Origin: Panax quinquefolius
Taxonomy: Eukaryota > Streptophyta > Magnoliopsida > Apiales > Araliaceae
Length of the DNA: 64,000 bases
Assembly: GCA_020205615.1 (NCBI GenBank)
Contig: JAINUW010000294.1
Span: forward strand, 372,001 to 436,000
Direction: 5' to 3'
Part shown: piece by piece, positions 1-10,377 of the stretch
How positions within the stretch are numbered: the stretch's first letter is position 1
Layout: the number at the start of each line of letters is the position of its first letter
Position numbers and translations under genes: made by a program
Notes under the pieces: generated by a model
Databases searched by the model: none
Seen by the model: only the letters and a program-made list of their open reading frames with translations
Told to the model about the DNA's origin: nothing

Positions 1-194
1 TGAGTATTTTAGTACTTTGAGTATTGCTATACGGTGCAAGTTCTTTCAGCACTATATCTAGTATACCAGTCAGAAGTACTATCCTTTTTAGGTAAGGGAT
101 GTTATTTTATTCGAAAATGATATTATTTATTCAATATCATTATGCTGAAATATTGGTGGAAACTTTTTATCAAATTTGGAACTTTTTCATGTCG

Positions 195-412
195 GGGTTA
201 CTATTCATGAGTTACTATTCCTGAGTTACTATTTATGAGTTACTATTCACGAGTTACTATTCATGAGTTACTATTCACAAGTACTATTCACGAAGCATGA
301 TGATCTTTTTTGTGAAATTTCTATCTTTTAGTGTCGGAGTTACTATTCACGTATACGGCACTATTCACGTAGACGACACTATTCACAAATACGGCACTAT
401 TCACCGAAAAAT
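195..412 (+). repeat. Minisatellite in LTR A (about 16-bp units)
   Basis: Units of the form GAGTTACTATTCAYGA repeat about six times, then degrade into units ending in CACTATTCAC. Equivalent tracts occur at about 4345-4520 and, inverted, at 11310-11480 and 17095-17295, with different copy numbers. The tract therefore expands and contracts between LTR copies. Confidence 0.85.
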
Positions 413-640
413 GAAATTTTCTTCTTTTTGTCCAAAATATTTATTCTAGATACTAGCTTGGATTGTATCCATATTTTGATCATTCTTGAATTTTACTCCA
501 CTATGATTATTTATGAGGTATTTTTGGACATGGAATAGCTGAAGTACGAATCCTTAATAATTATTCTTTTGTTTCACTGGATTCGTTTTCTTTAAAATAT
601 TTTTCATCATCCTCAGTCCTAAATGATGATATAATTAAAT

Positions 641-767
641 ATCTTTGGCCTGTAGTGCAAAGATTAATGATTTCTGATGAATATCTTTGGCCCGTAGTGC
701 AAAGATGAAGAGGTGTTTAGATGAACATGACCAACTGATGAATATCTTTGGCCTGTAGTGCAAAGAT
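641..767 (+). other. Three-hairpin array in LTR A leader
   Basis: Three 24-nt units at 641-664, 683-706 and 744-767 each have arms ATCTTTG and CAAAGAT around a 10-nt loop GCCYGTAGTG. They lie downstream of the LTR promoter, so they should be in the 5' leader of the element RNA. The same array is inverted at 10939-11064 and about 16730-16860, and a version with different arms but the same loop is in LTR B. No function is known to me. Confidence 0.75.
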
Positions 768-1121
768 GAATATTTGATTTTAGTTATATATTGATTGATG
801 TTACAGGGATAAAAGATAGACGATTAACTTTTAAATTCATATATAGTAGATAGTAGTTTGCATTCTCTACTTAACTCTTCTAATGAATTATTATTTCCGC
901 TGCGAAGATTGATTTACAACTGGTTGTCTATTGTATTCTATTAGATTTTTCCCTGTTGAGGACTAACGATAATTTATTCTATATTATCTTAGTCATAATG
1001 TTCTTTACTGGGCTAGTTGAGCTCACCCTTTTCCTTGTTGTTCCATTTTTCTTCTTAGGAGGCGAGAATGTAGCGAGTACTAGTCGGGGTGTGAAATGAT
1101 GGTTCTAGAAGTAGTTCTAGT

Positions 1122-1170
1122 AGTCCTCACTATTCTATAAAATAGTGTATCAATAACTGTAATGAGGACT
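1122..1170 (+). other. Two-level hairpin near LTR A 3' end
   Basis: Outer arms AGTCCTCA and TGAGGACT are perfectly complementary. Nested inside are arms CACTATT and AATAGTG. The structure recurs at the same place in every A and B LTR in the window that reaches this point. It may act in the RNA leader or in 3'-end formation, which is inference. Confidence 0.7.
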
Positions 1171-1671
1171 TATTTGAGTGTGAATATTGTCTAAATGACA
1201 ATATTTGTATTTAAACTCACAGTTTTTATGTTGTATTAATAAAGTTGTAGTTATTTCTGTACCATGTATTTTGACGACTCAGAATGGGTGTTGTATACCT
1301 ATTTTGGGGGCGTCACAGATTGCTTTTGTAAGGTTGTTAGTTTTCATATTCCTAAGCAACCTGTTTTTCGAATTCAAGCAACCAAACCATTGAAGTCAAA
1401 CTCTTTCATATCAAGCCGTAAAGTCATTCGTTTATTGAAAAATGGATGTCAAGCTTTTTTAGCCATGTTATGGACTTGAACAAAAATATGTCAGATTTGA
1501 ATGATATTTCTGTTGTTAATAAATTTCCTGATGTATTTCCTGAAGAATTTCTTGGCTTACTCCCAAAGTGTGATATTGAATTTTGTATCGACTTTGAACC
1601 CGGTACAAAACCCATTTCTAAAATCTCATATCGAATGGCTCCTATTGAACTTCAAGAGTTAAAAATTCAAC

Positions 1672-1826
1672 TATAGAATTTGGTACCCGAGCCTCTATCT
1701 GGTGACTTCCTTTGTGGAATACACCGAAGCCAGACTCTCTGTAGGGGACGCCATATTTGTGTGGTAGTAAACTGATAGGTGTCATTGTGACGTGCTATCC
1801 AAGATTGGGATATGAGTCACAGTTGA
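1672..1826 (+). other. About 155 bp of unidentified sequence replacing the RT core
   Basis: Similarity to element B stops just after the codons for IQL at about 1671 and resumes at the GAGCAACCT site near 1827. The segment between has no counterpart in B1 or B2. It is present, inverted, in A2 at about 13990-14150. I do not recognise its origin and see no sustained ORF in it. Confidence 0.75.
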
Positions 1827-2356
1827 GAGCAACCTATGTCAGTAATCGAAATACATAGCTTTCTAGGCTTAGTTGGTTATTATCGGAGATTCGTTAAAGG
1901 ATATTCTCGAATCGCTACTCCATTAACGCAGCTGACTCGTAGAGATACAAAATTCGAATGAAGCAAGGAATGTGGGAAGAGCTTCGAAGAACTCAAGAGG
2001 AGACTCATTTCAGCACATGTTCTGACCATACCATCCTAGAAAAGCGAACGTGGTAGCTGACGTGTTGAGTAGAAGATCGTATACGAGTACGAGTACGATA
2101 TTGTTAAAGACCCATTTTGTATAACTTACAAATGATAGAGATAGAGTTAAAGACTCTAGGGTCCCATGTGATGATATACGAGTAGAATCGATTTTAATCG
2201 ATAAAGTTAAAATCGTTCAAGCTACACACCGGAGCTGATGAATATGAAGAACAAGGTGCAAGAAGTTGCTATTCCAAAAGCGAGAATTGGCGATGTGAAG
2301 AAAGCTCAAACCTTCAATTTATTAGTCCATTTGAAATCCTTGATAGAATAGGAACT

Positions 2357-2695
2357 GTGGCCTATAGACTCGTTTTACCGCCAAGTATGACGCGTGTTCA
2401 TAACGTTTTTCACGTATCGATGTTACGTAAATATGTGAACGATCCAAACCATGTTATTGAGTTAGAACCGGACGAGATAGCCGAAGACTTAACGTATGAA
2501 GAGGTACCTGTCAAGATTTTGGATAGGAAGGAGCATGTCCTACGAACAAAGGTCATACCACAAGTTAAAGTTTTATGGAGAAACCATGCTATTGAGGAAA
2601 TGACCTGGGAGTTGGAAATAGAAATGAAAGCGAGGTATCCTCATCTTTTCGAAACACCAGGTACGTACATCAATTTTGAGGATGAAATTTCATAA
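2357..2695 (+). CDS. Integrase C-terminal tail and chromodomain, open frame
   Basis: This 112-residue frame is the intact 3' end of the A1 polyprotein. The same frame is open upstream to about 2310 (SPFEILDRIG), so the Met at 2357 is an internal residue, not a real start. Residues 1-25 carry the integrase-tail motif PPSMTRVHNVFHVSMLRKY. The chromodomain-like end follows, with the motif KVLWRNHAIEEMTWE at about residues 75-90 and YPHLF after it. In Tekay/Del chromoviruses this domain tethers integrase to chromatin. Its reading frame is clean while the upstream catalytic parts are gone, either because it is short or because it kept a role longer. The polypurine tract starts just after the stop codon. 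Confidence 0.8.
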   Translation: MAYRLVLPPSMTRVHNVFHVSMLRKYVNDPNHVIELEPDEIAEDLTYEEVPVKILDRKEHVLRTKVIPQVKVLWRNHAIEEMTWELEIEMKARYPHLFETPGTYINFEDEIS

Positions 2696-2706
2696 GGAGG
2701 GGAGGT
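2694..2706 (+). other. Polypurine tract of A1
   Basis: AAGGAGGGGAGGT directly abuts the TGTAAGACCCC start of the 3' LTR at 2707. It primes plus-strand DNA synthesis in LTR elements. The inverted A2 has the same tract at 13105-13117 and element B has AAGAAGGGAGGT. Confidence 0.85.
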
Positions 2707-4056
2707 TGTAAGACCCCAAATTATTAAGAAATGAAATTTAATTTCCTCTATTTATCATTTTGAAATAGTAAGGGTTGATTTGATTAATGTGGTTAGTTGT
2801 GGGTAAAATGCGCAAATATTTTAAATAAGCAAGTGGTTATAAAATACTCATTGTTGTCGGAGAATATTCGTTTGGTCGTGGAATATTCTTCTTTGTCGAG
2901 AATATTAAATGCGATGGCGTGACCTTTGTGTGGGCCCCATAATGTAGTAAAGCGATTGGTTGAAGAAAGCGACAAGTATAAGTTGTTTATAAATAACTAC
3001 AGGCGTAGTTGTTACCAGTATTATCTCGTTGGAATACCCGGTGGTTAAATCACAGTAATACGCGTTGTTGCACAGTAGCACACGGTATTGCACTAATTAT
3101 TGATTCTTACGTAAGAAGGCACTAGTCAATAATTGTTACAATTATTACTGTTCAGTATTTTATTGATTCAATAATTTCTACGTTGATATTTTATATTACT
3201 GTTGTTTTAATAATTGTCACTACACAGTATTTTCCATTATCGGAGCAATAATTCATATTATCTGAATAATATTATTAGATAACATTATTGGCAATGTCTA
3301 GAAAGTTCATGCTAAGGAGAGGTTTGGTCACCTAATTGCGGCAGATAAGGAGAAATTCTTATTAGAAAGCCCCTTTCTTTGGGAAGCGCACGGTTGTCAA
3401 TATTGTGATTACGTAATATTATTTGTGAATAATTAATTATTGATTTATATGATGATGAAAATATTTATTTTATGTGGATATAGATGGAGAAAATTTTTAA
3501 ATGTGACAATTGTTGAAAATTAATATTTTATCTTTTTCTGATAAAATAATTCATTTGAATATATTATTTTAATAATATATTAATGGTGATATTTTTACAA
3601 TGAATGTGGGATATATGAGTATATGAGGAGGAAGAGTATTTTTGTTGTATTAAATGATTAACACATGTTTTGTGTGTCGGTGGACCCCATTTCTTGACTG
3701 AAATTTGATTATAGCCTGTAAAATCGTCCGTATATGGATTTCGGTCAATTTCTGTTTGGAATTTGGAAAACATTTCTTCTACAAAGTTGTAGAGAATTGA
3801 ATTTCCTATAAAAATTTGCGAGATTCGAATTTTATAATAAAAGGGCTATTTATTATGAGTTATTGAAGTTCCGGATTAATTGATTATTATTTTTTTTGGA
3901 GTTTTAAATAACTTTTATATGAAAAACGTTTTTGGAAAGTTTGGCACATGTGTGGCTGATATGTTTGGATCAATGAGGGTGTGCGTAAGAATTTATAATA
4001 TATATATATATTATTATTATATTAAATTTTCTGCTTTGGTGTTATAAGCATTTTCC

Positions 4057-4064
4057 TATAAATA
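4057..4064 (+). promoter_or_regulatory. TATA box of LTR A
   Basis: TATAAATA, followed about 30-60 nt later by a pyrimidine-rich CTCTCTCGTTCTCTC stretch typical of a plant leader. The motif is conserved in both A2 LTRs. It is the likely pol II promoter of the element. Confidence 0.7.
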
Positions 4065-5311
4065 GGGTGCTTAGGTTAGAATTGAAAATCACACCAGAAA
4101 CACAAGTTTTCTCTCTCGTTCTCTCTCTATATATCGAGCGTATTTTTGTGAGTATTTTAGTACTTTGAGTATTGCTATACGGTGCAAGTTCTTTCAACAC
4201 TATATCCAATATTCCAGTCAGAAGTACTATTCTTTCTGAGGTAAAGGATATTATTTTATTCGAAAATGATATTATTTCTTCAATATCATTATGCCGAAAT
4301 ATTGGTTGAAATTTTTTTATCAAATTTGGAACTTTTCATGTCGGGGTTACTATTCACAAGTTACTATTCACGAGTACTATTCACGAAGCACGATGATTTT
4401 TTTTGTGAAATTTCTATCTTTTAGTGTTTGAGATTCTTTATTCACGATATCTGGCCTTTATTCACGATATCTGACTTTATTCACGAATACCAAGACTATT
4501 CACGAATACGGACTATTCACAAAAAAATTAAATTTTGTTTTCGTCCAAAATATCTATTATGGATACTAGCTTTGATTGTATCCATGTTTTGATCATTCTT
4601 GAATTTTACTCCACTCTGGTTATTTATGAAGTATTTTTGAACTTGGATTATTTAAAGTACGAATCCTTAATATTTGTTCTTTTATTTCACTGGATTCGTT
4701 TTCTTTAAAATATTTTTCATCATCCTCAGTCCTAAATGATGATATAACTGAATATCTTTGTCCTGTAGTGTAAGACCCCAGCTTTTATAAATAAAGATGA
4801 ATTTTCTATAAATATTATTTTTGAATATTATGGAATAATTTGATATAATGTTATAGTTGTGGGTAATATTTATAAATTTTGCAAAGTATGCAAGTGGTTA
4901 TATTATATTCGATTGGTCGGGGAATATTAGGTTTAGCGAGGGAATATTCGCATGACAACTACTCAATCATTGGTGGACCCACAATGTAATTATTGTCGAT
5001 TGAGAAAATGACAAAAATATTTTATTGAAATAATGGCGGAAGTTTTACCGTTGATCTTGTTGAACTACTTTCAGTAGTAAAATACGATGTCGTGTGGTTG
5101 CATAGTAGCACGGTATTGATTATTGATGCTTATGTGAGAAGTCACTCAGTTTGATTCCATTATTGTCGATTAATAATATGAATTATTATAGCGATAATGA
5201 CGTTTTGTTTTATTCGTATTATTAACGTAATAAAACAGAAACATCTTTTTATATAAAATATAATACTTTATTAAAGTTATTCTATAAATAAAATATATTA
5301 TATTTTATTAT

Positions 5312-5362
5312 GCATAGTGTTTTGCATAGTGTTTTGCATAGTGTTGCATAGTGTTTGCATAG
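5312..5362 (+). repeat. GCATAGTGTTTT short tandem repeat
   Basis: About five copies of GCATAGTGTTTT, with shortened variants, lie upstream of the B0 TATA box. The tract is absent from LTRs B1 and B2. Confidence 0.85.
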
Positions 5363-5491
5363 TAAAATGTTTTTATATAAATAGAATATATTATATTTTA
5401 TTTAAAAGATTTTGCTTTAAATATGGACCGTCAGATTAAAGTAAATCAAACTAGACCGTTCATGGATTAATTACTATGCATTCTATTTTCC

Positions 5492-5499
5492 TATAAATA
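5492..5499 (+). promoter_or_regulatory. TATA box of LTR B0
   Basis: TATAAATA, followed by a GAGAGAGAAA-rich leader at 5540-5575. Equivalents lie at 40009-40016 and 47420-47427. Confidence 0.7.
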
Positions 5500-5815
5500 G
5501 AAGCTCATTCCTTCATTATTTTCTTACGAATTCACTGAAACTCTAGAGAGAGAAACTATAGAGAGAAAGAAGAAAAGTATTCTGCTACTTCACTTTGCCA
5601 ATATTCAGTTCTTCTAAGGTAGGGAATATTATTTGTTGTACCCGTAAGGGGTGTTATTCTTTTGTATTCATGAAGAGAACTTCAGTTATTCCATTCCTTA
5701 TTATTACGTTGGAATAACTTTGTATATGCGGACTCCCCTATACTTGGTGAAATCTTACATTGTTCCATTCTTTATTATTCATTGGAATAACTTCATATCT
5801 GTGATGGTCTACCCT

Positions 5816-6115
5816 ATACTTGGTGACATTCTTCTATTATTACATTGGAACATCCACATGCGTGTGTTTTACAGGACTGGTTAAAATCTTTATTATTATT
5901 ACATTGGAACATCCATACATGTGTTTTACGGGACTGGTTCCGTCTTTATTATTCTCGTTGGAACATCCCGTCGTGTGTTTTACACTAGGACTGGTTAAAA
6001 TCTTTATCATTACATTGGAATATCCTATCGTGTGTTTTACACCGGATCCGGTTCCATCTTTATTATTCTGTTGGAACATCTGCCGATTGTGAATTTCACA
6101 CGACACTGGTTCCGT
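5816..6115 (+). repeat. About 55-65-bp tandem repeat in LTR B leader
   Basis: Five to six degenerate units each contain TTATTACATTGGAACATC, a TGTGTTTTAC core and GGACTGGTTAAAATC. They lie just downstream of the promoter. Counterparts are at about 40255-40515 and 47655-47930. Unit number and sequence differ between LTRs, so the tract turns over. Short ORFs through it are by-products of the repeat. Confidence 0.8.
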
Positions 6116-6551
6116 TATTATTATTATGTTGGAATAACTTTGTCATGGCGAAATACCGCATGCATGGTGATTTCTTTTGTTATTCCATTCTTTATTATAC
6201 CCGGTTGGTTAAAACTTTGACTTCTATACTCCATGAAATTAGTAGAATATCCTTGATATTTGCGTTTCATCCAAATATCTTTTCATGGAAATATTCTTCC
6301 GATCATTCTTGAATTTTACTCTACAAAGCAAGATATCATGTCGACAGTTTGGATGTTATTAGTTCTGAATAACTTAATTCTTGAACTTGTTTTATTGAAT
6401 TCTTATATCATTGTCATCATCCTCATGTTTATATTTTTTTTTAAAGTCATACGTGGCTTTGTAGAGCATGGATGGACTTGGTATGATTATGACCGAGGAT
6501 TATTCGGTGTAATCATTATCGTAATGTTACAAATGATGTGGTAAAAGTCCT

Positions 6552-6700
6552 CGATTGGTCAGTAGTGCATTGATGGACAGTTGTTGGCATGATCATGACC
6601 ATTAATGAATACACAACTATTCTTGGCCCGTAGTGCAGGAATAATTGTGGTCGTGATACTAAAGAATATCCTTGGCCGAAATGCTGGGGTGATTCGATGA
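6552..6700 (+). other. Hairpin array in LTR B0 leader
   Basis: Three hairpins share a loop like TTGGCCCGTAGTGCA but have different arms. The best is 6613-6648: ten-base arms ACAACTATTC and GAATAATTGT with one mismatch. The others centre near 6560 and 6675. They occupy the same LTR position as the hairpins in LTR A. Loop conservation with changing but still pairing arms suggests a folded RNA or DNA element. Confidence 0.65.
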
Positions 6701-7025
6701 TGTGGATTATTTATTAAAGCTGAGTCTCGGCTATAATGATGATGAAAAACCTTTTAAATCATAAAAGATAGTAGATTTTATTTTCTACTTGACTCTTTTA
6801 ATGGATTGCTTGTTCATTGCTATGATTAAACTTGATGTTTATTATATTTTATCGGTTTAACAATGTTGAAGGCTATTGATAATTTATTACGCATTATCTT
6901 AGTCATAATATTTCTTCTTGGGCTAGTTGAGCTCACCCTTTCTTTCACCTTTCTCTTCTTGAAATGAGAACATATTGGGACGACAGTCCTGGGAGCGGAG
7001 TAATGGTCGAGAGGATAGCATTAGT

Positions 7026-7074
7026 AGTCCTCACTATTCTGTGAAATAGTGTGATAATAATTGTAATGAGGACT
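7026..7074 (+). other. Two-level hairpin in LTR B0
   Basis: Outer arms AGTCCTCA and TGAGGACT enclose inner arms CACTATT and AATAGTG. Position and form match 1122-1170 although the surrounding sequence is from another LTR family. Confidence 0.7.
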
Positions 7075-7708
7075 CCTTTTGAGTTTGTATAATATCTAGT
7101 AGACAATATTTGTATTCAAACTCACAGTTTATGTCGTATTGTACACGACAATTATATTAGTAAGTTGTATTTAAATTCTGTACCATGTATCTGACTACCC
7201 AAGATGGGTGATGTATACCTAATTTTGGGGGCGTCACATGTAGTGCAAAGATGAATGATTTTATGATGAATATATTTGGCTCGTAGTGCAAAGATGAACA
7301 GGTGTTTAGATGAACATGACCAACTGGTGAATATCTTTGCCCTGTAGTGAAAAGATGAATATTTGATTTATGATGTATATTGATTGATGTTACAGGGATA
7401 AAATATCGATGATGGACTTTTAAATTCATAGATGATGATAGATTTCATTCTCTACTTAACTCTTCTAATGAATTGTTGTTTCCGCCACTGATTGTTGATC
7501 TAAAACTTGTTGTCTATTGTATTCTATCAGATTTTTCCTATTGAAGACTAAGGATAATTTTTGTACATTATCTTAGTCATAATATTCTTTCTTTGGGCTA
7601 GTTGAGCTCACCCTTTTCCTTTTTGTTCCATTTTTCTTCTCGAGGAGGCGAGAATATAGCGGGAACTAGTTGGGGTGTGGAGTGATGGTTCAAGACAGTT
7701 GTTTTAGT

Positions 7709-7757
7709 AGTCCTCACTATTTTGTAAAATAGTGTATCAATAATTGTAATGAGGACT
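7709..7757 (+). other. Two-level hairpin in A1 3' LTR
   Basis: Outer arms AGTCCTCA and TGAGGACT, inner arms CACTATTTT and AAAATAGTG, the latter nine perfect pairs around a 3-nt loop. Confidence 0.7.
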
Positions 7758-7930
7758 TATTTGAGTGTGGATATTGTCTAGAAGACAATATTTGTATTTA
7801 AACTTAGAGTTTATGTGTTATCGTATTTTTGCACGACAATTGTATTAATGAAGTTGTAGTTGTTTCTGTACCATGTATTTGGCGACTCAGAATAGGATGG
7901 TTGGATTGGACCTATTTTGGGGCCGTCACA

Positions 7931-8246
7931 AGAACACTTTAACAATTAACAGAACCCGAAGAAAATTAAGCCTCAAACTGCCTACTCGAAGCTTACTTGG
8001 TTTCTGGGTAACCCAGAAAACCTAGAAAATTCTGACGAGTTTGAGGGGCTAGATCTTCATGATACATGATTGTTTGACTTGTAGGATAGTTGATTCATGT
8101 AGTACCTAATCACTACATGATCAGTGTTTAAAATGTCCCAGATCATGCTTAGGCTGTGAATTAAAAAAGGCAGTCCAAAGGAGCCTCTTGAACCTAAAGC
8201 TGTCGTTGTTGTTCTTGAGCCTCCACGAACACCTAAAATGATGATT
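7931..8246. other. Unassigned sequence between nested elements
   Basis: No open frame, RNA gene or known repeat end is recognisable. It separates the A1 3' LTR from the AT-rich start of LTR C'. It may be the far side of the minus-strand retroelement that resumes at 21758, but I could not find a matching junction. Confidence 0.4.
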
Positions 8247-8279
8247 TTGTCGCTAAAGGCTATATGATGTGTTTATTAA

Positions 8280-9046
8280 TTTTAATTAATTAAATTTCTA
8301 AAAATCATTTAAAAATAGTAAATAAATTTTGAAAATTATAAAATCAGTTTTTAATAATTATTTTAAGTCATAAAAATTAACTTTTAATAATTTGGCATAT
8401 TTTTCATAAATATTAATAATTATTTGAATATTATTAATATTTAATTTATTTAATAAATGCATTAAATAAATTAACTAAAAATGATTTTATTATATTAAAA
8501 ATCATTTTAAATGATAATCTTGTATTTAATAATATTTTAATTTATAAAATGTAACTTTCAATATTTTAAAGTAAATTTCATTAATTATTTAATATTAATG
8601 ATATTAGATTTATTTAATAATTATATTAAATAAATAGATTAAAAATAATTTTATTGATTTAAAAATCATTTAAAAATGATATAAATGGTTTAAAATATTT
8701 TAAGTTATTATAAATGACTTTTAATATTTTAGTAAATAATACCTTAATATTTTAGTGTTAATGGTAATTGTTTAAAAATGATTTTAAATGTTTTAAAAAT
8801 CATTTAAGAGTAATATTAATACTTTAAAATATTTTGAGTTATTATAAATAACTTTGATATTTTGGCAATGGTTGTATTAATATTTTAATATTATTTTAAT
8901 ATTAATGATAATAGAATTATCCAATATTTAAATCATTTAATAATGATTCTAGAGTTTAAAAATCAAGATAATTATTTAAAATTATTATAAGTCATTTAAA
9001 AATAATACGATTGATATTTAAAATATCCAGGATAATATTGAACTAC
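8280..9046. repeat. AT-rich tract with recurring inverted motif
   Basis: The tract is strongly AT-rich. Variants of AAAATCATTTAAAAAT recur many times in both orientations, giving many possible short hairpins. It fits the low-complexity 5' part of LTR C'. No coding potential is visible. Confidence 0.6.
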
Positions 9047-9802
9047 ATGATTGTGACACCCCCCAAATCTAGGTACTTAAATTCCCACATGAATTGGTGT
9101 TCAATAAATAAACATCATATGTCTATCTACCCGTAATAAATGAAATCATTAATAGAGATATAAATAAATCTTCTCTTTAAGGAGTTACATCGTAAAAAAA
9201 TACATAAATCACAGGTCATACTAACCTTAAATCTTAACTGCGAAAACATAAACAATTAATCATCTTACACATCATTAACATAAGTCTAAAACAAAAATAC
9301 ATCATCACATAAAATAACAAGTCTTCATCACTTGTTAATCTTGCCCTTGCCTTTGCTAGTAGAAGGCTCGTCGGACCTTTCGTTCTTAACTGCAATATTA
9401 TTATTACGCAAGAGTGAGCATGAACAAGTATAAAAATGAAATAATAATATATAATAACATGCGAGTGAATCAAAGACTTCTGGAATAAAACTCAACTTTT
9501 GAATCAAGAATGAATAACAAGAATCAAAAGATTTCTGAGGGTCATAAGACCTTGAACTATGTCCTAGGTTATCTAGGGTTATACTTGAAACCATTAACAT
9601 TCATAAGACTATGGACTCTTCTACTCGAACTTAGGGGGATCAACCCTTAGTACCATACTGTGCACAATATCTTAACGCTAACGCATAAGTAATCCCTATA
9701 CAGGGTTGTTCATCTCAGTTTGACATTAGAGTCCACACCAAAGGAAGTTTGGTTTGGATAAATCAATAAGGGTTCTGAAATTTAGAACGTTCATCAACAA
9801 AG

Positions 9803-9834
9803 GACTAGTAGAATCAATAAGGGATTCACTAGTC
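9803..9834 (-). other. Strong hairpin in LTR C leader region
   Basis: Arms GACTAGT plus GAATC pair with GATTC plus ACTAGTC, twelve base pairs with a single bulged A, around the 7-nt loop AATAAGG. A smaller neighbour pairs GTTCT with AGAAC just upstream, near 9770-9788. The position in the LTR parallels the hairpin arrays of LTRs A and B. Confidence 0.7.
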
Positions 9835-10377
9835 TAACAAGGTTCAACAATAAATGATATTTAAATCGAATAACAATTTCAATAGGTATACAATATAACA
9901 AGTATTGTATAACAGAAATCATGCTTTAAAAAGATAAATAATCTTTATTATAACAATTTGAACTTGAATAATAATAATGAGAATTTACTCGACGTAAATT
10001 ATAAACTTGAATAATGATAACAAGTAGGGTTAGGAAACTTGCCTCGTGCGTAGATTATACGTTAATTATACACGTTCCTTGATTTAATCCTACATATCAT
10101 TTTCATTCACAATACTAGTCAATTACATCGTAATTAGTTATCACAAGTTCATTCTTTTTGTCTAACTCGGAGTATGACTATAGTTAGTAAAATTACCACA
10201 CTTATTGTCACATAATTTTATACTTCACGAACAATAAGTTAACTATGTGTTTAATCATTCAATCCACACGTAACTATGTTATTGACATGTTAATAACTTA
10301 TTTTAACATCTCGTTATACTTCTAACATATTTTTATGTTCATTAGATTAGGTTACTATCACATTCTTAGACTTAAAC

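Larger units (their letters stand above)
1..1317 (+). mobile_element. 5' LTR of Ty3/gypsy element A1, left part outside window
   Basis: The first bases match the 3' LTR from about 4148 onward, so roughly the first 1.4 kb of this LTR lies before the window. It ends in GGGGGCGTCACA at 1317, the terminus shared by all A and B LTRs here. Inside are a short tandem repeat (195-412), three small hairpins (641-767) and a two-level hairpin (1122-1170). The retained part lies downstream of the TATA box seen in the other LTR, so it would be mostly transcribed leader. No primer-binding site follows; the interior begins abruptly at 1318. Confidence 0.9.
1318..2706 (+). pseudogene. Defective gag-pol interior of element A1
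   Basis: This is the remnant of a chromovirus polyprotein. It opens inside the protease-RT linker (1318-1670, matching 43325-43660 in element B1), so primer site, gag and most of the protease are missing. The RT core is replaced by unrelated sequence (1672-1826). RT-connection and RNase H pieces follow (1827-2090), with the RNase H core lost between about 2028 and 2035. A linker (2220-2290) then jumps past the integrase core to the chromodomain region. Element A2 has the same three losses, so they pre-date both insertions. The loss of gag, by contrast, is private to A1. Stops and frameshifts make the rest non-coding apart from the chromodomain end. Confidence 0.85.
4769..7238 (+). mobile_element. 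Solo LTR B0 with 5-bp target duplication TGTAG
   Basis: This 2470-bp LTR runs from TGTAAGACCCCAGC to GGGGGCGTCACA. It is flanked by TGTAG at 4764-4768 and again at 7239-7243. No interior is present, so this is the product of LTR-LTR recombination. It matches LTRs B1-B3 along most of its length, but between about 5150 and 5480 it lacks the GATAGTAATTACC and GTCAAACCACTT repeats of those copies and has GCATAGTGTTTT repeats instead. It is therefore a distinct sub-variant. It landed in the loop of the first small hairpin of LTR A. Confidence 0.93.
2707..7930 (+). mobile_element. 3' LTR of element A1, split by solo LTR B0
   Basis: The LTR starts TGTAAGACCCCAAATT at 2707 and ends GGGGCCGTCACA at 7930. 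Removing the nested solo LTR and one duplication copy (4769-7243) leaves about 2.75 kb, matching the A2 LTRs (about 2.7 kb). It carries a TATA box (4057-4064), the minisatellite, the hairpin array (first hairpin broken by the B0 insertion) and the two-level hairpin (7709-7757). The A1 target duplication cannot be checked because the 5' end lies outside the window. Confidence 0.9.

Noticed and set aside
5840..6106. Overlapping 77-94-codon ORFs around the LTR B leader repeat
   Set aside because: Both strands are open because of the tandem repeat; composition is the repeat itself.
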